Assembly: GCF_041737375.1 (NCBI RefSeq)
Contig: NZ_JBGSRV010000012.1
Coordinates: forward strand, 62,001 to 126,000
Origin: Vampirovibrio sp041737375
Lineage (GTDB): Bacteria; Cyanobacteriota; Vampirovibrionia; Vampirovibrionales; Vampirovibrionaceae
Direction of reading: 5' to 3'
Length of the DNA: 64,000 nucleotides
Shown one piece after another: positions 16,958 to 25,099 of the stretch (positions are counted from its first letter, which is position 1; every line of letters begins with the position of its first letter). The translations under genes were made by a program, and so were the position numbers. Under the pieces are notes generated by a model that was not told the origin of the DNA, made no database searches, and saw only the letters and a list, made by a program, of their open reading frames with translations.

Positions 16958-17863
16958 TTATAATGGCGTTTGTTTTCGGGCTTCAATCACGCCCTTCAGA
17001 AAAAATTCTCCGGCCCGGTAGGAACTGCGAACCAGTGGCCCGGAGGCGCAGTACAGGAAGCCAAACTCTTCTTCGGCGACCTTTTGCCATTCCTTGAATT
17101 CTTCCGGGGTTACAAATCGTTCTACCGGCAAATGCTTGACGGTAGGCTGTAAATACTGGCCCAGTGTTAAAATATCCACTCCATGCGCCCGAAGATCGGC
17201 CATGCACTGGCGAATTTCCTGGTGGGCTTCTCCCAGCCCCAGCATGAGGGAAGACTTGGTGAATCGATCGGGTTGCCAGGTTTTGATGCGTTGCAGCAAG
17301 GTGAGCGTTTGCTGATACCCGGCCCGCCGATCCCGAACCGGGTGGGTCAGTCGCTCCACGGTTTCTATGTTTTGGGCAATCACATCCGGCTGACTGTTCA
17401 GCAGGGCCTTTAAAGGCGCTTCCTCTCCCTGAAAATCGGGAATTAAGACTTCCACCAGAATTTCGGGGCTGGCTTTTTTAATCTCGGTTACGCAGCGGGC
17501 AAAGTGGGCCGCTCCGCCATCGGGCAAATCATCGCGATCCACCGAGGTTAACACCACATAATCCCAACTGGCCTTGCCAATCACCCCGGCCAGTTTGTCT
17601 GGCTCTTCATGATCCAGCCAGCCATTGGGATTTCCGGTTTTGACGGCGCAAAAACGGCAGCCTCGGGTGCAAACTTCGCCCATGACCATAAAGGTGGCGG
17701 TGCCTCCTGCCCAGCATTCGCCAATGTTGGGGCATTTGGCTTCTTCGCAAACCGTGGCCAGCCCCAGAGATTTAGAAATCCCTTTCAGCTCAAAATAGCG
17801 CTCTCCTACCGGGGGGCGAATTTTTAACCAATCTGGCTTACGGATGGTCGGTTTTACGCTCAA
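16958..17863 (-). CDS. lipA: Lipoyl synthase
   Basis: 301 residues. This radical-SAM enzyme inserts two sulfurs into octanoyl-lysine on E2. Both clusters' ligands are present: the auxiliary 4Fe-4S CxxxxCxxxxxC at Cys39, Cys44 and Cys50, and the radical-SAM CxxxCxxC at Cys65, Cys69 and Cys72. The C-terminal RSSYRAGE carries the conserved Ser ligand. The start is TTG 17863, with AAGGAT upstream. It is the first gene of the six-gene operon and completes, with lipB at the far end, a full in-operon lipoylation pathway. Confidence 0.97.
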   Translation of the reverse strand: MSVKPTIRKPDWLKIRPPVGERYFELKGISKSLGLATVCEEAKCPNIGECWAGGTATFMVMGEVCTRGCRFCAVKTGNPNGWLDHEEPDKLAGVIGKASWDYVVLTSVDRDDLPDGGAAHFARCVTEIKKASPEILVEVLIPDFQGEEAPLKALLNSQPDVIAQNIETVERLTHPVRDRRAGYQQTLTLLQRIKTWQPDRFTKSSLMLGLGEAHQEIRQCMADLRAHGVDILTLGQYLQPTVKHLPVERFVTPEEFKEWQKVAEEEFGFLYCASGPLVRSSYRAGEFFLKGVIEARKQTPL

Positions 17864-18185
17864 TGCGAAAGATCCTTGTAAAATCGTTCAGTTCTGCCCC
17901 TAAAAGGCAATGGTTGGGGAAACAGGCTTTTAGGTGTTACCCCATTCATTATAAGCAAACCCTCGCTCATTCCCAAACGTATCACAGCCGTTTGCGCATG
18001 CAAATCCCAATTTAAAAAATTTTTAGCAACTTTTAGGGTCCTTCGGTATTTATGTAATCACAATTAACGCAGGCAAGCGTTCAGACGGGTTCATTCTGGT
18101 TTCCCCCCCTCATTTCCCCCTCTCTGTCATTAAAGTTTGTTTCCCGTTCAAGGTCTGAACTGCCAACATCAGGAGTTTTATAGGG
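17864..18185. promoter_or_regulatory. Divergent intergenic region between lipA operon and protease
   Basis: 322 bases without a gene, separating the minus-strand lipA operon from the plus-strand HtrA-like gene. It must hold promoters for both. An AT-rich block near 18010-18030 (AATTTAAAAAATTTTT) is self-complementary. The protease has AGGAG at about 18171. I see no convincing -35/-10 pair and no RNA gene. Confidence 0.4.
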
Positions 18186-19010
18186 ATGATTACTGTCCAC
18201 CGATCCATTCTGGCTTTCACGTGCTTTTTGACTGTTGTTTTGAGTGTTGCCGTTCCTGCTCAGGCATTGGCTTACGCCCCTCAGTTTGATGTTGAGGAGC
18301 AGGATAACATTGGGGTTTACGAGCGGGCTGCCCAAGCGGTCGTCACTATTAACGCTCTGGTAGATGGTCATCCTTCCAGCGGTGCGGGCGTTTTAATTGA
18401 TGAGTCCGGCATTATCCTGACCTCCAGCCATGTGATTGGCAACGCCACCAAAGTGCAGGTGTCTCTGTCCGATGGTCGCAGAACGGCCGCCAGTGTCATT
18501 GGGCGGGCCGGTGAAAAGTCGGATTTGGCATTGTTGCGAGTGAACATGGGTGGCAGCTTGCCATTTTTGAAACTGGGAGATTCCGCTCAGATTAAAGTGG
18601 GGCAGAAAGTGCTGGCCATTGGAAACCCCTACGGCTTTGAAAGGACCTTAACCACCGGCATTATCAGCCGCATTGATACCGAAAGAAACCGCATTCAGAC
18701 CGATGCCGCCATTAACCCCGGCAATTCCGGTGGCCCGCTGCTGGATACCCAGGGTTTTATCATTGGCATCAACCAGTCTATTTTTAACCCGGATGGCAAC
18801 CGCTCCAACATTGGCATCGGGTTTGCGGTGCCTGCCAACACGGTGAAAGGCTTTTTGGTCACGTTGGCCAATCAGCGGCCTATTCCGGCCACCGTGGCCG
18901 CCATCAGCAAGCAGCCGGTTATTCGTTACCGGGAGCGGGCCGAAGACACCATTACCGCCGATAATGGCATTGCCAACGTATCGGTTCTACTGCAAAAAGT
19001 GGGACAGTAG
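18186..19010 (+). CDS. HtrA/DegP-like trypsin-fold protease without PDZ domain
   Basis: 274 residues. Residues 1-28 are a signal peptide (LAFTCFLTVVLSVAVPAQALA), so it acts in the periplasm or outside. The S1C catalytic triad is complete: His82 in TSSHVIG, Asp113 in KSDLALLRV and Ser181 in NPGNSGGPLLD. The family's usual C-terminal PDZ domain is missing; only ~45 residues follow the protease domain (last landmark GIGFAVPANTV). PDZ-less members exist. The role may be envelope protein quality control or prey/host protein degradation; neither is shown. A strong terminator follows. Confidence 0.92.
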   Translation: MITVHRSILAFTCFLTVVLSVAVPAQALAYAPQFDVEEQDNIGVYERAAQAVVTINALVDGHPSSGAGVLIDESGIILTSSHVIGNATKVQVSLSDGRRTAASVIGRAGEKSDLALLRVNMGGSLPFLKLGDSAQIKVGQKVLAIGNPYGFERTLTTGIISRIDTERNRIQTDAAINPGNSGGPLLDTQGFIIGINQSIFNPDGNRSNIGIGFAVPANTVKGFLVTLANQRPIPATVAAISKQPVIRYRERAEDTITADNGIANVSVLLQKVGQ

Positions 19011-19063
19011 GATTTAATATTTAAAAATAAATCTCTCTGAGTTCTCAAAAAACGCTCTGACTC

Positions 19064-19099
19064 AAAAAAAGCCACTCTAACCAAAGAGTGGCTTTTTTA
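19064..19099. terminator. Rho-independent terminator, bidirectional
   Basis: Perfect 9-bp stem AGCCACTCT (19070-19078) and AGAGTGGCT (19085-19093) with a 6-base loop, flanked by an A run and a T run. It serves the protease gene and, read in the other direction, the convergent gene at 19178. Confidence 0.9.
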
Positions 19100-19177
19100 A
19101 TGGAGGATAGCGAGCCGTTAATGGGGTTGAATCAATAGTTTCCGGTAAGGTTCGCTGGTGATGATTGAAAAAGGGGG

Positions 19178-19747
19178 TTACTGCTCCTGTGGTTGTCTTT
19201 GTCCTCGGAGTGTCTCAAATAACCCCAGGCCGGTGGAGACTCCGCCGCTCAATGTAGCCAAGCCGCCAACTAAGGACATCACACTTAACAGTAAGTCCTT
19301 TTGAGTAGACGTATTATGATAGGCTTTAAAAAGTTGGCTGGCGTTATAAAGCAAGGCAGTTCCTAAGGTGGTAAAAGCCACGGTTGACCCTGCGTAAATT
19401 GCCGTGCTAATCTTCGGGCCACAGCCATCTTCTGGCGTTTCACCGGTGTGAGTTTGGGGGGTTGGCACGGCGGTATGTGGTTGTTGGATGCTGCGATTCG
19501 TGCGGTAATCGGTCATTTCTATGGAAGCTGGGGGAAGGACGCCTGCCTCCATTTGCCCTTGGGTTTGTTCAAAGATGTCCAGGGCTTCCTGCCGGGACCG
19601 GTGTAATCGGCTGCTTTCAGCCAATCGTGTGGCATTGTTATTATCTGCCCCAAAGCGGAGGGGGTACGCTTGGCTGGCGGGGGTAGTTGACGTGGCTCCT
19701 GAAAAGAGCGGACGCTGAGAGGCTGTGGCACTGATGGTGACGGGCAT
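19178..19747 (-). CDS. Unknown protein with N-terminal FG motif and membrane hairpin
   Basis: 189 residues, unrecognised. ATG 19747 follows AGGAGA. The first ~100 residues are polar and Ser/Thr/Gln-rich, with AYPLRFGADNN near residues 27-37. Two hydrophobic, Gly/Ala-rich segments follow (STAIYAGSTVAFTTLGTALLY and LLLSVMSLVGGLATLSGGVSTGLGLFETL), separated by a short charged loop, as in a membrane hairpin. A short polar tail ends the protein. There is no signal peptide. The disordered head plus hairpin design is shared with the neighbouring gene at 20065. Function unknown; an exported or membrane-inserting factor is one possibility. Confidence 0.6.
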   Translation of the reverse strand: MPVTISATASQRPLFSGATSTTPASQAYPLRFGADNNNATRLAESSRLHRSRQEALDIFEQTQGQMEAGVLPPASIEMTDYRTNRSIQQPHTAVPTPQTHTGETPEDGCGPKISTAIYAGSTVAFTTLGTALLYNASQLFKAYHNTSTQKDLLLSVMSLVGGLATLSGGVSTGLGLFETLRGQRQPQEQ

Positions 19748-20064
19748 TCAAAAATCTCCTGTGTGTTTAAAAAAAGGCAAACCTATAACTAGCAGCGAGT
19801 GGCCATGGCCTTTGGCTTACCCGCCCATTTTTTCAAGACATTGCGCTCCCCAATTAACTGGCACGGCGATGGATAATTGCCTGTTAGGGGTGAATTGATT
19901 ACAAAAGTTAATCAAGTTCGATCAGAAGCCCCCGCCCGGATACCCCTCTCCCACAACACTATCCATGAAATTAAAACGCCTCCTGCGAATACGGAGGAGG
20001 CGTTTTAAAGGGCTGTTTGGAGAACATTTCTTGTCGTCCAGGGAGGGAGGGCAGAGGTTTTTGC
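19748..20064. other. Intergenic region between two hairpin-protein genes
   Basis: 317 bases without a gene. It contains the terminator at 19971-20008 and, nearer 19750-19970, the presumed promoter of the minus-strand 19178 gene. No clear -35/-10 was recognised and no RNA gene is visible. Confidence 0.4.
19971..20008 (-). terminator. Rho-independent terminator
   Basis: A 13-bp perfect stem, TTAAAACGCCTCC (19971-19983) with GGAGGCGTTTTAA (19996-20008) and a 12-base loop. It lies downstream of the minus-strand gene ending at 20065. The T run on that strand comes from the stem's own AAAA complement. Confidence 0.8.
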
Positions 20065-21132
20065 TTATTCTTTTTTCTCTTGTTTTTTGTCGTCCTTGTC
20101 GCCAAACAAGTAGTTAGCGGCGCCCCATGCCATAATGGCCGCTCCGGCGCCTGCCATAATCAAGCCGGGAATCAGGGCAATCAAGGTCATTTTTAGGGCG
20201 ATACCACCGGCCAGTAAAGCGGCTCCAATACTAAGCTTGGTGCCCACATAGCCTTTCAAGAAACCGCCGCCTTTTTCTTCCTTTTTTTCGTTCTCTGGCT
20301 TGGTGGTTTCATCCTTTTTGGCGGCTTGATCGGCACTAGTTACGGGAGCAGCCTCTTCTGCTTGTTCAACCCCTCCCGTGCTGGTTGCTGCCCCGGAGGC
20401 ATCTGTTGAATTGGCTGATGTTGTTGAACCATTTGGCACTGTCCCAGCCGTTCCCGTGCTGGTTGCTGCCCCGGAGGCATCTGTTGAATTGGCTGGTGTT
20501 GTTGAACCATTTTGCGCTGTTCCACCTCCTCCCGTGCTGGTTGCTGCCGTTGTGGTTGGTTGAGAAGCATTGGTACTTTCTCCAACCGGGCTAGCCGTTG
20601 GTGAACCCGGTGAATTGCTGGTGGGCGTTGCGGATGGTGTATATAGACTTTTGAACCAGTTGTAGATTCTGCCGGGGTAGCTGGCATTAAACTCTTGTTC
20701 TGCTTTTAGTTTTTGTGCTTCTTTTTCCTTTTTCTCTCTATTAATAGCAGGTTGAATCTTCTGTTGATAAATATTGCGTGCTGCGCTCTCCAGAAATGCT
20801 TCTTGTTTGGCTCCTGTTGTAATAGGTAGGGGCGGTGTATGGGTATTTCCATATTCATCGGCATATATTTTGTTTACGTCCGGTAGAACATCAGCTCCTG
20901 TTGTATTCAGAATTTTTTTGGCGACAACTTGCAAAATCTTGTTATAGCTAGCTTCTTCACTGGGTGTTCTTTGGGGTGGGGTACCTTTGCTTTGAATCGT
21001 CAGGGTGTCGATTTCCTGTTTTAATTTTGCCGTTATGTCCGCTACGGAATTGCCAATTGCGTTATTCTGCGTTGCTGGCGTACTTCTACTACTAGAAGGG
21101 GGCTGGGTCGGGTTGTTTGTGACGGTGGGCAT
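20065..21132 (-). CDS. Low-complexity protein with internal repeats and C-terminal membrane hairpin
   Basis: 355 residues, unrecognised. ATG 21132 has GGAG upstream. A ~150-residue N-terminal part, partly helical, is followed by a Ser/Thr/Gly/Asn linker containing 26-residue repeats (TSTG...NGSTT.ANSTDASGAA). A charged Lys/Glu block and a Gly/Ala-rich hydrophobic hairpin come next (IGAALLAGGIALKMTLIALIPGLIMAGAGAAIMAWGAANYLFG), then a DKDDKKQEKKE-like tail. No signal peptide is seen. The overall design (disordered head, amphipathic or hairpin C-terminus) resembles translocator-type secreted proteins, but no sequence match is claimed. Its neighbour at 19178 is similar in design. Confidence 0.6.
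   Translation of the reverse strand: MPTVTNNPTQPPSSSRSTPATQNNAIGNSVADITAKLKQEIDTLTIQSKGTPPQRTPSEEASYNKILQVVAKKILNTTGADVLPDVNKIYADEYGNTHTPPLPITTGAKQEAFLESAARNIYQQKIQPAINREKKEKEAQKLKAEQEFNASYPGRIYNWFKSLYTPSATPTSNSPGSPTASPVGESTNASQPTTTAATSTGGGGTAQNGSTTPANSTDASGAATSTGTAGTVPNGSTTSANSTDASGAATSTGGVEQAEEAAPVTSADQAAKKDETTKPENEKKEEKGGGFLKGYVGTKLSIGAALLAGGIALKMTLIALIPGLIMAGAGAAIMAWGAANYLFGDKDDKKQEKKE
20375..20548 (-). repeat. 78-bp tandem repeat inside coding sequence
   Basis: A 78-base unit, beginning CCCGTGCTGGTTGCTGCC on the plus strand, starts at 20375, 20453 and 20531. The first two copies are full length and nearly identical; the third is only an 18-base start. It encodes the 26-residue Ser/Thr/Asn linker repeat of the gene at 20065. 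Low divergence suggests recent duplication. Confidence 0.85.
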
Positions 21133-21295
21133 GAAACTTTCTCCTTCAATACCTATTAAAAATGAAATGGGGGGCGCTTATGAGGGAAGCAGGAGGGCGC
21201 GTCCAATGGGGTGTTTCATTGTAATGGGGATAAAAGCCGCTAAATTATAAGCGGTGCTAAAATAACCGCTAACCTTGTAGAAATGTAAAGTTTAA

Positions 21296-21325
21296 ATCCG
21301 TTTGGGCTGGGCGCCTCAAACGGAT
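21296..21325 (-). terminator. Candidate terminator of the sigma/two-component operon
   Basis: ATCCGTTTG (21296-21304) pairs with CAAACGGAT (21317-21325), downstream of the minus-strand gene ending at 21347. The following T run on that strand is short and broken (TTTAAACTTT), so termination is plausible but not certain. A second smaller hairpin (AGCGGT/ACCGCT) lies near 21250-21270. Confidence 0.45.
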
Positions 21326-21346
21326 GAACTGGCCAATGGCTGCAAC

Positions 21347-22342
21347 TTAAAGCTGATTGATGTAAATGGGTTTATTGGCGCTGTATAAGTGGTTGAGGTA
21401 ATCCAGAATAATAATTTCGGTGCGCTGGCCGGGGGCAATATTAATCAGCACCCGATCGACCAGTCGGTGAATCAGGTAAACGCCTCTGCCGTGGGTGTCC
21501 ATCAGTCCGGTACCGCTGATATTGCGATCCAGCCAGTATAAAATCTCGTCCGCCGTAATTCGGCCCCCCTGATCCACAATGGCAATGCCAATGCGCTCCA
21601 GGTCCTGTCCGTAATAAATGTAAACGTACTCGCTCTCTTCCAGCTGATCAATGGGTTGGCCCTTTTCGTACTTCAGGGCGCCATTGGGAAGCTTGGCCAC
21701 ATGGTAGACGGCGTTGGTAATGGCCTCAATCACAGCGGTTAACAAGTCGTTGGGGTTGGCGATGCTGGTGCCGCCCAAAAAGGTTTGCAAAGCGTTAAAG
21801 GCCACCATAATGTCTTCGCTGTTTTTAATAATCACTTGCGACAATTTACATTGCGGGTCCATATAAGTTTCAATGCCAAACGCGGAAGCGGGTTCCAGCA
21901 AGTTGGTAACCACCGATGACAGCTCTTCAAAATTAAAGGGCGCTGTTTTGGCGATAATGTTGAAAACCCCGGTTTTTTTGGCATTGCGAACATAATCTTC
22001 CACTTTATAGGCGGTAATCATGGCGGTGCGGGTATCGGGGTAATGCTGTTTTATAAACTGAATCAGGGAAAATCCGTCTTCTCCGGGCATATTAATGTCC
22101 GTAATGACCAGATCAAAGCGGGACTCGGCCAGTTTCTGGCGGGCGTCCTGAGGCGAGGGGCTGGCTTCCACGGTTAAATCGTAAGCGGCCTCGTGGTAAT
22201 TTTCCAGATACCCCACCAGACCTTCCCGAATGACATCGTCATCATCCACAATCAGCACCCGGTAATGTTGGCGCTTCGGGTTGGATGCATCGCTGGCTAG
22301 GTCAGCTTGGTTGGGTGTGGAAAACTGGATGGGAATACTCAC
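21347..22342 (-). CDS. Receiver domain fused to HATPase (anti-sigma-like) domain
   Basis: 331 residues. Residues 28-150 are a CheY-like receiver: acidic DDDD at 33-36, phospho-acceptor Asp82 in VITDINMPGEDG, and Lys132. Residues ~165-331 resemble a GHKL ATPase of the RsbW/SpoIIAB anti-sigma class: N box EAITNAVYH (Asn210), G1 DQGG (257-260), and GTGLMDTHGRGVYLIHRLVD (277-296). There is no His phosphoacceptor or DHp helix, so it is not a histidine kinase. This pairing suggests a phosphorylation-switched binder or kinase acting on a sigma or anti-sigma-antagonist partner. Its ATG overlaps the stop of the sensor kinase gene by 4 bases. It is last in a five-gene operon with a sigma factor at the top. 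Confidence 0.85.
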   Translation of the reverse strand: MSIPIQFSTPNQADLASDASNPKRQHYRVLIVDDDDVIREGLVGYLENYHEAAYDLTVEASPSPQDARQKLAESRFDLVITDINMPGEDGFSLIQFIKQHYPDTRTAMITAYKVEDYVRNAKKTGVFNIIAKTAPFNFEELSSVVTNLLEPASAFGIETYMDPQCKLSQVIIKNSEDIMVAFNALQTFLGGTSIANPNDLLTAVIEAITNAVYHVAKLPNGALKYEKGQPIDQLEESEYVYIYYGQDLERIGIAIVDQGGRITADEILYWLDRNISGTGLMDTHGRGVYLIHRLVDRVLINIAPGQRTEIIILDYLNHLYSANKPIYINQL

Positions 22343-23484
22343 TGGGGGGGTAACCTCTTGGCACTCTCTTCTTCTAAGTATAGCGGAAGTGTCATTTTAA
22401 ATTCTGTGCCTTCTCCTTTTACGCTATCCACGGAGAGTAAGCCGCCGTGCTGCTCCAGGGTTCGGTAACAGATGCTTAGTCCTAATCCCACCCCACTGTG
22501 TCCCTTGGTGGTAAAAAATGGGTCAAAAATACGGCTCATCAGGGTTTTATCAATACCCGGCCCGTTGTCTTTCACATGGGTGGTTACGGTCAGGTTGTTG
22601 GCCTCGCTAAAGCCAATGGTCACCTGCCCCTGGCCTTGGGTGGCATCGCAAGCGTTTTTAACCAGATTGTAAAAAACCTGCTCCAGTTTGATTCGGTCGC
22701 ACAGGACGGTTCGGTTGGTTTTTCCCTCAATCTCAATGCTGAACTGGGAAAAGTGCGGGTGGCATTTCAGGGCGCTGATAATATCGCTCACCACGTCCTG
22801 CAGGGGCAACGCTACCAGCACCAGCTGGCTGGGTTTGGAGTAGGCCAGTAAATCGTTAACCAGTACCGCCGCTTTTTCACTGGCCCGCGCAATTTTCTGG
22901 ATTTCCTGCAAGCCCTTTTCAATACTCTCGCTTAATTTGGGGATTTCAGCAACGGCGGGTATTCCCTTGAGGCGCTCCAGATTCATTTTTAGCAGGGAGG
23001 TGCTCATGGAAATACCGGTGAGGGGATTGTTCATTTCATGGGCCACTCCGGCAATCATGGTGCCAATGGAGGCCAGTTTTTTAGACTGGTTCAGCTCATC
23101 CTTGATTTTTTCCATGGCCAGCTGATCTTTCTGAAGCTGGGTAATATCGGTGAAGGTAAACACTTTCAGCGTTTTTTCATCGGCCGTATTCAGCAACTTG
23201 ATGCTAAAGCCGATGACGGAATCTTCCTCCCGGATGGGCAAGGACAGGCTCAGCTCGGCTCGCTGAACATCCTGCTCGGCCTGTTTTAACAAAGCTACCA
23301 AAGGCGAGAGATAAAAGGGTAGTTCCTGATTCAGGCTGGCGGTCTGGAATTGCGGGTTCAGCCCTAAAATTTCCTTGGCTTTTTGATTCACCCGCAAAAC
23401 GCTGCCCTCCACCTCCCAAAAAATCATCCCGGAAGGCAGGGTGTCAAAAATGCTGTCTAAAATCAGACTGTTGATATCAGGCAT
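22339..23484 (-). CDS. PAS-domain sensor histidine kinase
   Basis: 381 residues, no membrane segment, so cytoplasmic. A PAS-like domain occupies residues ~8-115 (FDTLPSGMIFWEVEGSVLRVNQKAKEILGLN), followed by a coiled linker and a DHp helix with phospho-His149 in AGVAHEMNNPLTGIS. The HATPase has the N box NLVKNACDA, G1 DNGPGI and G2 GVGLGLSICYRTLEQHGG. It should phosphorylate Asp82 of the receiver-HATPase protein encoded by the next, overlapping gene (ATGA overlap at 22339-22342). What the PAS domain senses is unknown. Confidence 0.92.
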   Translation of the reverse strand: MPDINSLILDSIFDTLPSGMIFWEVEGSVLRVNQKAKEILGLNPQFQTASLNQELPFYLSPLVALLKQAEQDVQRAELSLSLPIREEDSVIGFSIKLLNTADEKTLKVFTFTDITQLQKDQLAMEKIKDELNQSKKLASIGTMIAGVAHEMNNPLTGISMSTSLLKMNLERLKGIPAVAEIPKLSESIEKGLQEIQKIARASEKAAVLVNDLLAYSKPSQLVLVALPLQDVVSDIISALKCHPHFSQFSIEIEGKTNRTVLCDRIKLEQVFYNLVKNACDATQGQGQVTIGFSEANNLTVTTHVKDNGPGIDKTLMSRIFDPFFTTKGHSGVGLGLSICYRTLEQHGGLLSVDSVKGEGTEFKMTLPLYLEEESAKRLPPQ

Positions 23485-23529
23485 GGGAGGCTCGTCTCTG
23501 ATGGGCCAGGAACCGGGTGTGGGTTGTGC

Positions 23530-24471
23530 TCAGAGGCATTGATTCACCGGCACCATGGCCCGAATGTCCTGCTTGTTATCCAGCCGAAAGCCGACCACCA
23601 AATAAGCGTTTTCAGTGTTTTGATCCAGTCGATCCAGAAGGGCTTGACCGGTTTTGCTCTGGGCGTTTTTGCCAATCAGTTCATTTTTGGGAACGCACAG
23701 TAAATGGCCTTGTTCATCCTGTTGAATACTGGTGTAGAAAGCCACGTTCATGCGCTCAAATACCACTTTTAATTGTACGTTGCTGGCTTTGGTATCTGCT
23801 TTTTCGGCCAGCGCGGCCCGAAAGATATCTCGCACCGCCTGACTGAACCGATGGGGCGGAATGGGCATTTTACGAATGGGCAAACAAAACAAACGGGGAT
23901 GTTCCCGAACTTTCGCCTGAGGCGCTTGATCGCTCATTGATTGGCTGTTGGCCTTAAATTTTCCCACATTCAGGGGGCGAACCGCTGGGCGGGTAAAGCC
24001 GTCCACGTCTTTATGCCAAATCTCGGTGGTCATGGGCTCTAACGTAGCCTGATGACTGCTGGTAAAGCGCACGTTTTCAAAGGCAATGCCCGTGATCACC
24101 GCATCGGTGGGTTCAATGGCCGATTCCAGACACAACACGGGCTGGATGTGACACGGGGCATCGGCAGCCAGCGAAACGTTTTCAATCAGTGGTAAAAAGT
24201 TGACGCTTTGGGCGGGCTGGCTCAGGGCCTGAATGGGGTCTTCACTAATCTGGATGGGCGGCTGTTCCAGTCCCACTGAGTAGTTTTCACAGGTCATTTG
24301 GGTAACATACAGGGTTAGGGGTGGGGTAATGGAGATATCCACCGCTTGCTGCCCCACGCTTTTAAACAACAGCCTCAGGGCGCTGCTGATTTCGGCCTGA
24401 ATTTTTCCGCCTAGCGAGTAGCCGGGTTGCTGGCTGGGGCTATCCCCGCCGAAATTCCCGCTTCCTGACAT
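23530..24471 (-). CDS. Conserved-looking unknown protein in sigma operon
   Basis: 313 residues, unrecognised. ATG 24471 follows GGAG. It is soluble, without signal or membrane segment. The start (residues 1-25) is Gly/Ser-rich. Residues ~28-130 look like an alpha/beta domain (LYVTQMTCENYSVGLEQPPIQIS), and the C-terminal half has KVVFERMNVAFYTSIQQDEQGHLLCVPKNELI, resembling a sensory or enzyme fold. Cysteines are scattered without a clear metal motif. The gene starts inside the previous gene (61-base overlap in another frame), implying tight translational coupling. The operon suggests a role in control or output of the sigma factor. Confidence 0.65.
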   Translation of the reverse strand: MSGSGNFGGDSPSQQPGYSLGGKIQAEISSALRLLFKSVGQQAVDISITPPLTLYVTQMTCENYSVGLEQPPIQISEDPIQALSQPAQSVNFLPLIENVSLAADAPCHIQPVLCLESAIEPTDAVITGIAFENVRFTSSHQATLEPMTTEIWHKDVDGFTRPAVRPLNVGKFKANSQSMSDQAPQAKVREHPRLFCLPIRKMPIPPHRFSQAVRDIFRAALAEKADTKASNVQLKVVFERMNVAFYTSIQQDEQGHLLCVPKNELIGKNAQSKTGQALLDRLDQNTENAYLVVGFRLDNKQDIRAMVPVNQCL

Positions 24472-25013
24472 ATAATCTCCAGCGCCTTTTGCACCCGTCT
24501 CAGTGGTTCCGTAATATCCATGCCCTCTCCCGCTTCCAGCAGTAGGCTTAGCGGATCGCTGGCCTCGGTAGGGCCGCCTTCGCTTTTTTGGGGCTTGTTG
24601 ACATTGACCCGCACCGGACTGCTTTCCGCGGTGATCTGCACCAGCACTTCTCCGGGGGCGATTTCCTGGGTTTGACCGACCGGGCCAATGGGGGAGGATT
24701 TGGTGCTGGAAATGCGGACAATGGGGTAACCTTTGGCCGCGTAATCCATCAAATGCTCATCTTCCACCAACAGGCACTTGAATTTGGATTCCAGATTCTT
24801 GAGCAGTGTTTCCAGAATCACTTCCCGCTTGATATAAGCGCTGAGCACCTGCCCGTATAAAACCTGCTGGATTTTGGTGGGCTGAATCGGCTCGGTATAG
24901 CGAAATTCGACCGGTAACCCCCTGCTATCCGTTACCATGAGCCCGCCAATAAATACATTGGGAACGGGGCTGGTGACCAACAGGTATCCAAGTTTCAAGT
25001 CGCTGGTTTTCAT
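24411..25013 (-). CDS. Unknown protein encoded next to FliA/WhiG sigma factor
   Basis: 200 residues, unrecognised. The N-terminal half is well ordered (GYLLVTSPVPNVFIGGLMVTDSRGLPVEFRYTEPIQPTKIQQVLYG), followed by a helix (REVILETLLKNLESKFKCLLVEDEHL). The C-terminal third is polar, then a helix (LRRVQKALEIICQEAGI). It is soluble, with no export signal. It lies 86 bases after the sigma gene, and its last 61 bases are shared out of frame with the next gene. The conserved-looking GGLMVTDSRGLPVEFRYTEPI block would be the best search handle. Confidence 0.65.
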   Translation of the reverse strand: MKTSDLKLGYLLVTSPVPNVFIGGLMVTDSRGLPVEFRYTEPIQPTKIQQVLYGQVLSAYIKREVILETLLKNLESKFKCLLVEDEHLMDYAAKGYPIVRISSTKSSPIGPVGQTQEIAPGEVLVQITAESSPVRVNVNKPQKSEGGPTEASDPLSLLLEAGEGMDITEPLRRVQKALEIICQEAGISAGIAPASNPATR

Positions 25014-25099
25014 GAGTGCAACATGCCTTCGCTACTTAAAACGTCTTTGTTGATTGACGGGTGGGCCACTGACCAGCAACACAGCATGGGGCTGGCGCT

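Noticed and set aside
20065..21132. Type III secretion translocator (YopB/SipB-like)
   Set aside because: Only the general layout of a disordered head and hydrophobic hairpin agrees; no homologous motif and no secretion system genes in the window.
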